Assembly: GCF_010993775.1 (NCBI RefSeq)
Contig: NZ_WOTO01000005.1
Location: forward strand, 184,022-248,021
Direction of reading: 5' to 3'
DNA length: 64,000 nucleotides
Source: Fodinicola feengrottensis
Lineage (GTDB): Bacteria; Actinomycetota; Actinomycetes; Mycobacteriales; HKI-0501
How positions within the stretch are numbered: the first letter of the stretch is position 1; every line of letters begins with the position of its first letter. Under the pieces are notes generated by a model, which worked only from the letters and a program-made list of their open reading frames with translations, did no database searches and had not been told where the DNA came from. Made by a program: the position numbers and the translations under genes. Positions 8,048 to 19,288 of the stretch are shown in pieces.

Positions 8048-11000
8048 GTGGGTCGAGCGAGCCGACAGCCGCTGTATCGGCCGCTGGACTGGCTGATGGT
8101 GCGTACGCCGGTGCTCCCAGTTGAGCAGTATCTGGCGCTGGCCGGCCAACCGGAGCGTCAGTGGCCAACCGAAACCGCTCCGGGCTCGGCGGTGGCCGGC
8201 CGACCCCCGAATGCAGCGCGCCCTCGCGGTCGGTGCCGGCGATCTCGTACGAGCGCTGGAAAACCCGCCAACGAGTGCGGCCGCGCAGCGGCGTTTGGCC
8301 GGGAAACTGTTGCGCTATCTCATCCGGATGTCCATTCGGCCGACGCCTTTTCGGGGCCTTCGCTGGCGTCGGGCTGGCTGAATGGGGCGATCGTACTGAC
8401 CTCTCCCTGAGCGCCGACCACCCGCGTACCCATACCAGGCCGGACATGGGCTGGCTGATGGATTTCGTCGCCACCGTGGAAAGACGTGCCGAAGTGCGGT
8501 CCGGTCTGAACTGGTACGCGAATCCGGCCGCGTTTGTCCGCGCCGATCGGCTCTTCCTCACCGAAAGAGCGACCATCGGCGATCCGGCTGAGGCCGGCCG
8601 CGCGGTTAACCTGCGAGCGACCGGGGCCGTACGCACGGCGTTGGAATGCGCTCGTACGCCTATCCCGTACGAAGAACTGATTGGCCACCTGTCGGCCAGC
8701 GGTGCGTCGCGTTCCAAGGTCGAACCGTTTGTCCAGCAACTGTGGGAACAAACGGTGTTGCTGACCGATCTGCGACCGCCGCTGACGATCGCCCATCCGG
8801 CCCGGTATGTGGCCGAGAAGCTGGCGAGCATCCCGACCGCCGCCGCCGAGGCCGCCGGCGCGCTGGCTGACCTGTTGACCGAGATAGCCGACTGGGACCG
8901 GCTCGATCTCGATCAAGCCGCACCCGGCTATGCCAAGCTGGCAGCCAAAGCGCAGGCCGCTCACGAAGTCGTACCGAGCAAGGACGGCCCGGCCGGGAAA
9001 GGGCCGCTGCAGACGGACTTGGCGCTTTCACTGGAAAATCGCCAGGTCAGTGCTGCGGTGGCAAGCGAGGTGGCCACCCTTGCCGAGACCTTGCTCCGGT
9101 TGTCGCCGCGGCCCAATGGCTCCATCCATCTCGACGAGTATCGGTCTGAATTCGAGACAAAATACGGATCCGAGCGGGAGGTGCCGATCCTGGAGCTGCT
9201 CGATCCCAAGCTGGGCCTCGGCGCGCCCGGTCATTCGCACCGGCCGGCCCGTGCTTCGCATAGTGAGCAACCGTCCGTACGAGAGCGGACTCTGGTCGAT
9301 CTCGCGTTGAATGCCATCAAAGACGGCCAACAGGTCGTCGAGTTGGACGCGGCGACAATGGACAAGCTCCAGGTCGAGGAGCTGAAACCAGCGAACGCGC
9401 CGACTTCGCTGGATATTTCGGCTTTCGTGCTGGCGAGGTCGGCCGCGGCGGTGGATGCCGGCGATTTTCAAGTGGTGATTGGACCGAATCTCGGTGCCGG
9501 CTCGGCCGGCCGGGTGCTCGGCCGGTTCGCGGACCAACTCGGCGCTTCGGCGGTGGCCGCGCTGCAGGCGGTGGCGGACGCGGAGACAGCCCGGGACAGC
9601 GAAAAGATCCGCGCCGAGGTGACCTACTTGCCACGCAGCTGCAGGCTCGCCAACGTCACCATCCGCCCACTGGTCCGCGACCGGGAGCTGGCGCTGGGCA
9701 CCACGCCCGGCGCCGCACTGGACCGGCAGTTGCCGGTGAACGAGCTGACGGTGGGCATTCGGGACGGTCGATTCGTGATCCGTTGGCCGGCCGCGGATCG
9801 GGAGGTGGTGCCAACGGCCGGGCATATGCTGAACACTTCGAATGCGCCGGCCATCGTACGGTTTCTGGAAGAGGTCAGCCGTGACCACCGGACAACCTTC
9901 AGCTCGTTCGACTGGGGACCCGCGGCCGGATTTCCCTTCCTCCCACGTGTACAACTGGGCCGTGCCGTGCTCACCCCGGCCCGCTGGCAGATTCCCGCCG
10001 GCACCCTGGACTGCTCGGCGCCGCAGGCTTTCGCCGCCTCTTTCGGAAAATGGCGGGAGCGCTGGCAACCGCCGCGGTATTCGTATCTCGCCCTCGCCGA
10101 CAACCGGCTGCTGCTCGACCTGGATGAGCCAGACCATCTCGAGCAACTTCGGGCGGAGAGCAGGAAAGCCGGCGGCGACGGTCCCGCGGTCCTGCTGCAC
10201 GAGGCGTTGCCGGCGCCGGATCACGCCTGGGTGCCGGGCGCGGATGGCACGTACCTGAGCGAGCTGGTGGTCCCCGTTGTGTTGAACAGCGAAGAAAAAA
10301 CCGCGTGCCGCGCGAGCGCGGGCCGCGGCCGTACCACCGGTCGCCCCACCGCTCCCGCAGGCGAGGCTGTGGCCACCGGGCAGCGACTGGCTGTTCGCCA
10401 AGCTCTACCACCTGCCGCCGTACGAGCAGGACCTGCTGGCTGGTCCGATTCGTGATCTCGCCAGCGAGGCGACCGCCAATGGGCTCGCCGACTCGTGGTT
10501 TTTCATGCGTTACGAGGATCCGGAGCCGCATATCCGGGTGCGTTGGCACGGCAATCCCGACAAGTTGAATGACCGGCTCGCGCCCACCCTGTTGCGCTGG
10601 GGAGCCGATCTGGTGGCGCACGGCTATGTGCAACGGTTCTGCCTCGACACGTACGACCAGGAGGTGGAGCGCTACGGCGGTCCCGCCGCGATGGTGGTGT
10701 CCGAGCGACTCTTCGCGGCCGACAGCGTCGCCGTGGTGGATTTGCTGAGCCTGCTCGAACAACAAAAGTCGGACATCGACCGTACCGAGCTTGCCATCTA
10801 CTCGGTTGACCGGCTGTTGGCCGCACTGGGCCTCGACACGGCCGAGCGTGAGCGCCTCTACGCCGCTGGATTGGTGGAACGCAAGGACACCTCGGAGGAG
10901 TTCCGGGCGCAGCAGCCCGCTCTGCGGTCGGTGCTCGGAGAGCCGGACTGGCTGCTCAACCAACCCGATGGTCCGGCCGCGCGGGAAATCCTCGCCGCGA

Positions 11001-11218
11001 GGGACACTGTTGTCGGGGCGGTGGCGGATGATCTGGACCAGCTAGCGGAGAATGCCGAACTTCTGCGGCCCAAGATTCACCTCGCCCGCAGTTTTGTGCA
11101 TATGCACTGCAATCGGCTACTGGGCTGCGGCCACCCGCCGGAGCAGCGAGTCCTCGGTCTGGCTTTGCGTACCAGGGAAAGCCTCGTGCGCGCACCCTGG
11201 CGCCCGCGAGCGACTTGA
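8048..11218 (+). CDS. Class I lanthipeptide dehydratase (LanB), three apparent frameshifts
   Basis: Rejoined, this is a full-length LanB of about 1055 residues. The N-terminal glutamylation domain includes KLLRYLIRMSIRPTPFGAFAGVGLAEWG, and the C-terminal SpaB_C elimination domain includes PGSDWLFAKLY and SWFFMRYEDPEPHIRVRWHG near its start. It would glutamylate Ser/Thr of the precursor using Glu-tRNA and then eliminate glutamate. The frame breaks at about 8190-8215, at a T4 run at 8348-8351 and at an A6 run at 10295-10300. One surplus base at each site gives a single frame of exactly the family length. The breaks are therefore probably sequence errors. The GTG start has an AAGGAG-rich site upstream; the end overlaps the exporter start as TGATG. 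Confidence 0.85.
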
Positions 11219-13136
11219 TGACGGCCGACGCGGGTCGGCCGCTGGTCGGGGTCGATGACCTGTCGCTGCCGAAATGGACGCTCATCGAGCAGCAAGTGGC
11301 CTCCACCAGTTTGTGGCGCACCTTACGGGCGCTGCCCGCGGGCGTACGACTGGTGGTCGGGTTGGCATGGCGGTCGTCCCGGTGGCTCACGGCGGCGGCC
11401 GGCGTGTTGGCGATAGTCAGCGGATGCGTAACGGCGTTTGGCTTGCTGGCGACCGCGGATGTGCTGACCTCGTTGTTGGCGAAGGGCCCGACGCCGGCGC
11501 TCGTGGTAGCGTCGCTCCCGGCCGTTGTCCAGGTGGTGGCGGCGTTTTCGGCGCGGGCCTTGCTGGAAGCCCTCAGCGGCGCGGCGCAGGCGGTGTTGAA
11601 ACCTCAGGTTGAGCAGGCCGCGCAGGTCCAAGTGCATACGGCGGTATCGAAGGTGCCGCTGATTGCCTTTGAGGACAGCGATTACGCCGATTTGCTGCGG
11701 CAGAGTCTGCTGCATGGGGTCAACAGCATTGGGTCCAGTATCAAGGCGATCGCGGACATCAGCGGATCGGTGATCTACTTGTGCGCCGCGGTGGTCGCCG
11801 CCGGGCTGCTGCATCCATTGCTGGCACCACTGGTTTTGCTGGCCGTCGTACCCGAATGTCTGGGGGCGTCCGCGCGGGCAGCCAAGCTCTCTTATCGTTC
11901 TTTCCTGCGGATGGTTTTCCCGGCACCGGCGACAGAGCCTTGCGAGCGACCTGCTGACCGACCGCGACAACGCCGCCGAAATGCGCGCATGCACTGCTGG
12001 ATCGGCGCTGCTGGGCGAATATCGCCGGATCAGCGACCAGTTGACCGCCGAATCGCGGCGGGTTGAGCTGGCGAAAACCCGTGTCCACTTGGTAGGACGC
12101 GCGATCGCTGGGGTCGGCAGCGGGGTTGCCTTCGGGGCGTTGGGGATGCTGCTCTATTCCGGCACGCTTGCGTTGGCGCTGGCAGGTGCCGCCATGGTGG
12201 CGATGCGGATGGCGGCATCGGCACTTGCCAACACAATGTTCGGCGTCAATACACTCTACGAGAACACGTTGTATCTGGAGCTCTATACAACTCTGCTGGA
12301 AGAGACCGCAAAACGTACGGCCACACCATCCGACCTCGCCGCGCCAGCCGATCCGCAGCGGATCAGCACCGAAGCGATGTCATTCACCTATCCTGGCCAG
12401 GACGCGCCGGCGGTGCGCGACATCGACCTGACGATCCACAAAGGACAGACGATCGCGCTGGTGGGCGAGAACGGATCGGGCAAAAGCACGCTCGCGAAAC
12501 TGCTCACCGGGCTCTATCAGCCGACAACCGGGACCGTCCGCTGGGACGACGTCGACCTGACCACCGTCGACGAACTCTCGATCCACCAGCGCATCACCAT
12601 GGTCCTGCAAGATCCAGCGCGTTGGCCGATGACCGCGGACGACAACATCCGCATCGGCCGCCTCGACCGCCTCGACCCGACCGGTGAAGCGCTGTCCCGG
12701 GCGAGGCGCGATTCCGGCGCCCATGCGGTGATCGAAGAACTGCCGCACGGTGGAAAAACCGTACTGTGTCCGGAGCTTCAGCAACGGCCGCGACCTGTCC
12801 GGCGGTCAATGGCAGCGGATCAGCGTCGCCCGCGGCCTCTACCGGGACGCCCCGATCCTGGTGGCGGACGAGCCAACCGCGGCGATGGACGCCCGGGCCG
12901 AACATGCGGTTTTCCAGTCCTTGCAGCGATTGAGTGAGTCAGATGGCGACGCGCGTACGACTATTCTTATTACTCATCGGCTGGCCAACGTGCGGCACGC
13001 TGATGTGATCGTCGTGTTGGAAAAGGGCAGGATTGTGGAGCAGGGGACGCATGAATATTTGATGGCGTCCGAGGGGGTGTACGCGACTCTTTTCTCTTTG
13101 CAGGCGTCTGCTTACCAGGCCGAAGGGGTTGTTTGA
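11218..13136 (+). CDS. Lanthipeptide ABC exporter (permease-ATPase fusion), two apparent frameshifts
   Basis: This is an exporter-type ABC half-transporter of about 638 residues. A membrane domain with roughly six hydrophobic segments occupies residues 40-330. The nucleotide-binding domain carries Walker A GENGSGKST, the Q-loop MVLQDPARWPM, the signature LSGGQWQRISVARGL, Walker B ILVADEPTAAMD and the H-loop ITHRLANVRHAD. No C39 peptidase domain is visible, so it exports but probably does not cleave the leader. Breaks lie at a T4 run (11915-11918) and at CC near 12770; removing one base at each gives exactly 639 codons. The ATG overlaps the lanB stop, so it belongs to the same transcript and probably exports the lanthipeptide. 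Confidence 0.83.
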
Positions 13137-13145
13137 GCCGCGCGG

Positions 13146-14157
13146 TTACATGGTGGAAGAGCGGACGACGAGTTCGGGGGCGAAGACTACCTGCTGGTGT
13201 TCATGTGTGGAGCCATCTCGTGCTTCGGAGAGGAGGAGCTCCGCGGCCGTACGGCCCAAAAGTTCTCGTGGTTGGCTGACTGAGCTCAGTGGTACGGCGG
13301 CGGCGCTGGCGAATTCGATGTCGTCGTAGCCGACGATGGCGAGGTCGTCGGGGGCGCGGCGGCCCAGTCGTACCATTTGTTGCAGGAGGCCCAGGGCCAG
13401 CAGATCGTTGGCGCAGAAGGCAGCGGTGGGGCGGCGGGAGGCGGGTAGGCCGGCGAGGCGTTCGCCGGCGCGGCGGCCTTCGGCGACGTTGAGGGCGGTG
13501 GTTTCCAGCACGACGAGGTCGCCCTTTCCGGATTGTGCCAGGGTTTCCCGGGCGCCGCGGAGTCGGTCGGCGACTTGGCCGATGCCGATGGGGCCACCGA
13601 CAAAGGCGATTCGGCGGTGACCGCCGTCCACCAGGTGGGTGACCGCGAGTTCGCCGCCGAGCAGGTCGTTGACGGTAACCGAGCAGCTGCCGGGACCGCC
13701 GGCGCGGTCGACCACGATGACTGGCATGCCGCGTTGGCGCAGGAGGTCGATGCGTTCCTCGTCGCCGGCCAAGGGGGTGATGAGCATGCCGCCGACCCGT
13801 TGTTCTTCCAGCAGGTCAACGTAAGCGGCCTGACGGCTCGGATCATCGCCGCTGTTGCAGAGAAAGACCGCCATGCCGGCCGCGTCGGCGACCTGCTGGA
13901 CACCGCGGGCAACGTCGGTGAAGAACGGGTTTCCGCCGTCCAGCACGACAAAGGCGATCGTACGACTGCGGCCGGAGCGCAGTTGCCGGGCCGATTCGTT
14001 GCGGACGAAGCCGAGGGACGCAATTGCTGCCTCGACGCGGGCGCGAGTCCGCTGGCTGACCTGTTCCGGCCGATTCAGCACGTTGAGAGACGGTGCCGAG
14101 CGAAACGCCCGCCGCCGCGGCTACATCCTTGATGCTGGGTGCCCCGGCGCCCGTCAT
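13146..14157 (-). CDS. LacI-family sugar-responsive repressor, one apparent frameshift
   Basis: The regulator is about 336 residues. The N-terminal helix-turn-helix PSIKDVAAAAGVSLGTVS is followed after a one-base break (about 14083-14092) by VLNRPEQVSQRTRARVEAAI, the LacI hinge region. A periplasmic-binding-protein-like effector domain follows (RSRTIAFVVLDGGNPFF, ending FAPELVVRSS). The ATG at 14157 has GGAG six bases upstream. The gene diverges from the isomerase gene, which it most likely controls. A TTTGAAACGTATT stretch at 14190-14202 contains a LacI-type TGAAACG half-site. The effector is probably the isomerase's sugar substrate. Confidence 0.83.
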
Positions 14158-14382
14158 GTGCGTCTCCGCTTCGGCCATCGTCAGGCGTATTTGAAACGTA
14201 TTAGGCGGCGATGCTAACCAGCGGGCCTGGTAGACGCAAGGGTGTCGATCACTGGCCACCTTTGGACATGAATCATTTCACCGCGGGTGGGATGTGCGGA
14301 GAGCGCCTTGACGAGGCTGTACGCGCACCCTAGCGTGCTGCTGAAAGGTTTCACCCGAGGGCCCGGATTCGCGGAGGTTTGG

Positions 14383-15832
14383 ATGACTTCAGTGCCTGAG
14401 ACACTGCCGCGGGTGCGGCCACGCAAGGCCAAAATTGGCCTGGTGGCCGGCGGCCTCGGCGCGTACTGGCCACAGTTTCCCGATCTGCTTCCCCAGCTTC
14501 AGCGCTCAGCGACGCGAGTGGGAGAACGACTGCGGGCGCTGGGCGAGGACGACTTCGAGGTGGTCGATGTCGGATTCATCTCCGATCCGTACGAAGGCGC
14601 GGCGGCGGCCGAGCGGCTGCGGGTCGCCGGGTGTGACCTGATTGTCGGTTTTCTGACGACGTACATGACGGCGTCGATGCTTGCTCCGGTAGCGCAGCGA
14701 AGCGGTGCGCCGGTGCTGCTGATCAACCTGCAACCAACCGAAAAGATGGACCACGACACCTTCGATACCGGCGCCTGGCTGGCCTACTGCGGCTCTTGTC
14801 CGTTGCCGGAAATGGCCAACACCTTTCGCCGGGCCGGCATCGACTTTCGGAGTGTGTGTCGGGCTTTCTGGAGGACGAGCGGGCGTGGACCCGGATCGGT
14901 CGGGGGGTACGGGCAGCGGCTGTGCGTGGCGCGCTCCGGCACGCCCGGCATGGGCTGATGGGCCATCTTTACCCTGGCATGCTGGATGTCTCCACCGACC
15001 TCACCTCGGTTTCCGCGCAGCTTGGCGGACATGTCGAGGTGTTGGAACTGGATGACCTTCGAGTACGGGTCGAGAAAGTGTCAGATGCCGAAGCGGTCGC
15101 CCGAATGGACTTGGCGCGTTCGGTTTTCGACCTCGATGACACCGTCGATGAGACCGATTTCGCTTGGGGCGCTCGGGTCTCGGTCGGCCTCGACCGGCTG
15201 GTCGAGGATTTCGGTCTGGATTCGTTGGCCTACTATCACCGAGGTTTGGCCGGCGAGCAGCATGAGCGCCTGGGCGCCGGCCTGATTTTGGGCGCATCGC
15301 TGCTGACCGCGCGCGGAGTCCCGGCAGCTGGCGAGTACGAACTGCGGAATTCGCGCTGGCCATGCTGATCATGGACCGCCTCGGCGCCGGTGGGTCGTTC
15401 ACCGAGCTGCAGGCGCTGAACTTCCTCGACAACGTCGTGGAAATGGGCCACGATGGCCCGGCTCACCTGGCCATCAGTGGTCGCCGCCCGCTGCTGCGCG
15501 GGCTGGGTGTCTATCACGGAAAACGTGGCTGGGGTGTCTCGGTGGAATTCGACGTACGGCAGGGGCCGGTGACAGCTTTCGGCCTCGGGCAGGCGAAAGA
15601 CGGCAGTTACCTGATGGTCGCCTCCGAGGGCACGGTGGTGCCTGGCCCGCTGCTGAGGATCGGCAACACCACCTCACGGGTGGATTTCGGCTGCGATCCA
15701 GGAGAATGGACTGATTCCTGGAGCGCTTCCGGTGTTGACCACCACTGGTCGCTGGGCACCGGCCACCGCGCCGCCGAACTGGCCGCGGTGGCCGATCTCC
15801 TCGGCCTGGACTTTCGCGAAGTGCGAGTTTAG
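14383..15832 (+). CDS. L-arabinose/L-fucose isomerase-family protein, two apparent frameshifts
   Basis: The protein, about 483 residues when rejoined, matches the fucose/arabinose isomerase fold. The N-terminal part reads [20 protein letters not shown] and DLIVGFLTTYMTASMLAP, with ILLINLQP-like strands. The C-terminal active-site region reads LGAGGSFTELQALNFLDNVVEMGHDGPAHLAI, where Glu and His of VEMGHDGP are typical metal/substrate ligands. Breaks are at a TGTGTGT repeat (about 14852-14860) and near 15345. The ATG at 14383 has GGAGG five bases upstream. It probably interconverts an aldose and ketose in the cytosol. No kinase or transporter lies next to it, so the actual sugar is unknown. The divergent LacI gene is the likely regulator. 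Confidence 0.78.
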
Positions 15833-15841
15833 GCCACGATC

Positions 15842-17378
15842 CTACGAAATCAGGTCGGGTTCGCGGTCGGCTTTGCGCAGCTGGTACGAGCCGACCACGA
15901 AGAAGATCACGCCCACCAGGATGATGGCGAGCAAGGGCAGCACCTGGCTGAGAGTGTAACCGAGCCGCTGCCCAGCGAAACTCGCCGGCAGCGAGTCGTC
16001 CGGACTGCCGGACGTGCCGAACCAGCCGACGCCGAAACCGGGCCACAGCAAGACAACCACGGTGAACAGCACGATCAGTCCGGTGACCGACGAAACCACC
16101 CACGCGCCGATGCGGCCGCCGGGCACCTGGTACGGCCGGGGGAGGTCGGGCAGTTTGCGGCGCAGCACGGTCAGTGCCGGGAACATCGCGATGTACGTGA
16201 AGAAAGTCGTCGAGATCGCGAGGCCGAGGGCGGCGGAGAAGTATTTCTGACCGTCGCCGGAGGTGAGTACGCGCGCCAACACCATCATAATCGTCGACAG
16301 GATGCCGGACAGCACGTTGATGCGGACCGGCGTGCCGAATCGCGGTGAGATTTTTCCCAGCCAGGCCGGGCCGGCGCCGTCCGTGCAGGCCACCGCCTGG
16401 GCCCGATCGCCGCCCATCGACCAGGTGACGCCACTGGTGAGCAGGCCAATGATGAAGCCGGCAGCGCAGATGCCGGCGAACACCGCGCCGGCGCCGGACA
16501 ACTCAACCGTGCCGTCGGAGTGGACACTTCCGCCGTAGACGGTGAAAACCGCCTTCACCGCGTCCAGGAATCCACCTAGCCCGTTGATTTGTTTGGCCGG
16601 CAGCACCAGCAGAATGCACAGGATCGGTCCGCCGTACAAGATGAACGCGCCAAAGCCGGTGCGCAGCACGGCGAAGGGGATGTCCCGCTGCGGGTTGGTC
16701 ATCTCCTCTGCCGCGTTGCTGGGGAGTTCGAAGCCGACGTAGTTGAAGATCAGCACCGGTACGAGCGCGATGAATCCGAGATAGCTGGGCGCGAAAGCGC
16801 TGCCGGTCAATGGCTGGATGCCGTGTTGTACGCCGTAGACAATCGCAGTGACAACAAAGAAGCCGAGCATCAGGATGCGTACGAACGCGCCGGCGGTGGG
16901 GATCCATTTGCCGATGTTGAGGGCGGCCAGCACGCCCAGCACGGTCGCCCAAATGAAGACCAGACCGCCCAGGTAACCCCAGAATCCGGGCAGCGGGAAG
17001 AAAAACGTCTGGAAAGTGGTCACCGCGAGAATGCACAGCGTGCCGCCCACCCAGACCGGGTTGGAAAACCAGTACATGACCTGGTTGATCGCCGCCACGA
17101 ACTTGCCGAAGGCGAGCTTGGTCCACACGTACGGCCCGCCCTCGACCGGGATCGCGGTGCTCAGCTCGGACACCAGCATTCCGTACGGCAGCAGGAAAAC
17201 CGCGGCGAGGATCACCATCCACACCAAGCCCTGCGGGCCGTGTGCGGCGACCGAACCAATGGTGTCCAGGCCGACCATCGTGCACACCAGGAAGGCCAGC
17301 ACATCGAAGCGCCGAAAGGTCTTGCGCAGGTTTTTGCGCTGGTTGTCCCATTGCGCTCAGGGTTGGGCTCGTCGACAT
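15842..17378 (-). CDS. APC-superfamily amino-acid permease, one apparent frameshift
   Basis: This is a roughly 510-residue membrane protein with about 12 hydrophobic helices. It is typical of APC amino-acid/polyamine transporters, with AFLVCTMVGLDTIGSVAA in the first helix and EGGPYVWTKLAFGKFVAAIN after the second. The helix with FNYVGFELPSNAAEEMTNPQRDIPFAV is the classic APC E-loop. The start is ATG 17378 (GAGG seven bases upstream). An A5 run in the gene's sense (17331-17335) splits MSTSPTLSAMGQPAQK from NLRKTFRRFDVLAF, and one extra A rejoins them. The gene diverges from a TetR gene, with an operator between them, and probably imports an amino acid degraded by the downstream enzymes. Confidence 0.85.
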
Positions 17379-17390
17379 CGCCACACCTCG

Positions 17391-17410
17391 TACTGACTAC
17401 TCGATCAGTA
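17391..17410. promoter_or_regulatory. TetR operator 1 (between permease and tetR)
   Basis: TACTGA and TCAGTA form a perfect 6-base inverted repeat with 8-base spacing. The 20-base site matches a second site at 18100-18119 in 17 of 20 positions. It lies 13 bases upstream of the permease start and 17 bases upstream of the tetR GTG, where binding would block both promoters. Confidence 0.75.
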
Positions 17411-17426
17411 AACTGTTGGAGTCACT

Positions 17427-18068
17427 GTGTGGGCAGGGTCGCCGGTTGTCAAGGTCGCCGGTACTGTTCCGGAGGTGGAACGGGAGCGGAAAGCGGTGGC
17501 GGTCCGGCGGGACGAGATCCTTGCCGCGACGCTGGACCAGGTGCGCGAGCGCGGCATCGCGGGCACCAGAGCGGCCGAGATCGCCAAGGCGCTGGGCGTG
17601 AGTACGGCACTTATTTTCTACCACTTCGGCACCATCGAGAACCTGGTCGCCCAGGCTTTCGCGGCGGCCGCTGAGCAAGATCTCGCGGCCCTGGATCGGA
17701 CCCTCAAGAAGACCAGTGGTGGCGCCGAAAAACGGCTCCGGGCGGTGCTGCGGCAGTACGGTCCGACCGGCGACGCGGCCGGTTGGACGCTGTGGATCGA
17801 AGCTATCGCGGCCGGCCTGCGTGACCCGATTCTGGGTGACGTGGCGCAGCGGCTGGACCTGCGGTGGCGGGAGACGGTGGCCGACCTGATCGTCGAGGGG
17901 GTGGCCAGCGGGGAGTTCCGCTGCGCCGATCCGCGGGCCGCCGCATGGCGGCTGACCTCGCTGCTGGACGGCCTCGCGGTGCAGTTGGTGGCCCGTCCCG
18001 GCGCGATCACCCGGCGCGAGGTGACCAGTTGGCTGCAGGACTGCCTCAAGGCCGAGCTGGGCATTTAG
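17427..18068 (+). CDS. TetR-family repressor of an amino-acid catabolism regulon
   Basis: This intact protein has a TetR helix-turn-helix (RDEILAATLDQVRERG, then RAAEIAKALGVSTALIFYHFGTIENL) and a helical ligand domain related to the TetR C-terminal family of metabolic regulators. The start is uncertain: GTG 17427 has no clear ribosome site, while GTG 17475 would begin VERERKAVAV just before the DNA-binding domain. Near-identical palindromes flank the gene on both sides, upstream of the divergent permease and of the dehydrogenase. It therefore probably represses itself, the permease and the downstream catabolic genes. The inducer is likely the imported amino acid or its 2-oxo derivative (inference). 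Confidence 0.85.
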   Translation: MWAGSPVVKVAGTVPEVERERKAVAVRRDEILAATLDQVRERGIAGTRAAEIAKALGVSTALIFYHFGTIENLVAQAFAAAAEQDLAALDRTLKKTSGGAEKRLRAVLRQYGPTGDAAGWTLWIEAIAAGLRDPILGDVAQRLDLRWRETVADLIVEGVASGEFRCADPRAAAWRLTSLLDGLAVQLVARPGAITRREVTSWLQDCLKAELGI

Positions 18069-18099
18069 GAGTCCTTGACGGATCGGCCCATACTCTCGA

Positions 18100-18123
18100 T
18101 ACTGACTAATCAATCAGTCAGTA
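18100..18123. promoter_or_regulatory. TetR operator 2 (upstream of the dehydrogenase)
   Basis: TACTGACT (18100-18107) and AGTCAGTA (18116-18123) are perfect 8-base inverted arms with an 8-base spacer. The first 20 bases match operator 1 in 17 of 20 positions. It ends 13 bases before the dehydrogenase ATG, a position suited to repression. Confidence 0.75.
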
Positions 18124-18136
18124 GCGAGAGGTGTCC

Positions 18137-19288
18137 ATGGCCGCGTATCTGGAGGTCACCTGGGTCGATCCAGTGACCGGTACGACCGGTTTCCTGGTCA
18201 TCGACCGGTTGGTGCGCGGAGTTTCCAGCGGTGGGCTGCGGATGCGCGCGGGCTGCACGCTCGACGAGGTGCGTGGGCTGGCCGCCGGCATGACGTTGAA
18301 AGAAGCGCTGCATTACGACTCGACGGGCCGGTACGTGCCGCTCGGTGGCGCCAAAGGGGGCATCGACTTCGACCCGTACGATCGCAACGCCCGTGAGATT
18401 CTGGGTCGTTATCTCACCGCGATGCGGGCGCTGATCGAGCGGCATTGGACGATGGGCGAGGATTTCGGGCTACGCCAGGACACCATCGACGACGTGCTCG
18501 GCGAGATGGGCATGGGTAGTTCGATCCAGGCGGTCTATCCGTTGCTGGACAACGAAAAGCAAGCTCGCGACCGGCTCGCGGCGGCGTTCGGGGTGAAGGT
18601 CGACGGCGTGCCGCTGGATGAACTCGTTGGCGGGTACGGCGTGGCCGAAGCGACTTTTTGGCTGCGCTGCCAGCAAAAGACGGGCCGGTACGGGCGGGTG
18701 GTGCAGGGTTTCGGGTCGATGGGTGGGGCCACCGCGCGATATCTGGCCGCTGCCGGAGTTCTCGTGGTGGGCATCGCCGACCGGCACGGCGTGGTGGCGA
18801 ATCCGGCCGGCCTGGACGTGGAAAACCTGTTGCGGCACCGCGATCCGCTTGGCGGCATCGACCGGATGGGACTGCGTCCCGGGGACACCACGCTGCCGCT
18901 GGACGATTGGCTCGCGGTGCCGGCCGAGGTGCTGGTGCCTGCGGCCGTTTCCTATTGCGTGGACGAAACGAACTGCGATCGGGTCGCGGCCCAGGTGATC
19001 GTCGAGGCGGCGAACCTGCCGGTGACCGCCGCCGCGGAGCGGTCGCTGGCCGCTCGCGGGGTCACCATCATCCCGGATTTTCTCGCGAATTCAGCCACAA
19101 ACGCCTGGTGGTGGTGGACTTTGTTCGGAGACATCGAGCCGACCGCGGAATCCGCCTTTGGCAAGATCCGGCAGCGGATGCGCGCTCTCGTCGCGGCCAC
19201 GCTGGCCCGGCCTGGCACACCACGCGCCGCCGCGCTGGCGCTGGCCGCGCAAAATCTGGACCGGATCGCCGTACGATTCCCGTCGTGA
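18137..19288 (+). CDS. Glu/Leu/Phe/Val-family amino-acid dehydrogenase
   Basis: This 383-residue enzyme belongs to the Glu/Leu/Phe/Val dehydrogenase family. The catalytic Lys is in PLGGAKGGID (about residue 73). The dinucleotide-binding Rossmann segment is GRVVQGFGSMGGATARYLAAAG, and the C-terminal IIPDFLANSATNAWWWW corresponds to the family's PDFLANAGG-type block. It would oxidatively deaminate an L-amino acid to the 2-oxo acid with NAD(P)+. The ATG at 18137 is preferred over a GTG six bases earlier because of the GAGAGG spacing. Its end overlaps the ThDP enzyme start as GTGA. The substrate cannot be told from the sequence. Confidence 0.85.
   Translation: MAAYLEVTWVDPVTGTTGFLVIDRLVRGVSSGGLRMRAGCTLDEVRGLAAGMTLKEALHYDSTGRYVPLGGAKGGIDFDPYDRNAREILGRYLTAMRALIERHWTMGEDFGLRQDTIDDVLGEMGMGSSIQAVYPLLDNEKQARDRLAAAFGVKVDGVPLDELVGGYGVAEATFWLRCQQKTGRYGRVVQGFGSMGGATARYLAAAGVLVVGIADRHGVVANPAGLDVENLLRHRDPLGGIDRMGLRPGDTTLPLDDWLAVPAEVLVPAAVSYCVDETNCDRVAAQVIVEAANLPVTAAAERSLAARGVTIIPDFLANSATNAWWWWTLFGDIEPTAESAFGKIRQRMRALVAATLARPGTPRAAALALAAQNLDRIAVRFPS

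Noticed and set aside
8048..11218. Calling lanB a pseudogene
   Set aside because: Housekeeping genes in the same window show the same kind of breaks, so sequence error is the simpler reading.
14186..14203. A full LacI operator before lacI
   Set aside because: Only one TGAAACG half is present; symmetry is poor, so it is mentioned only under the regulator.
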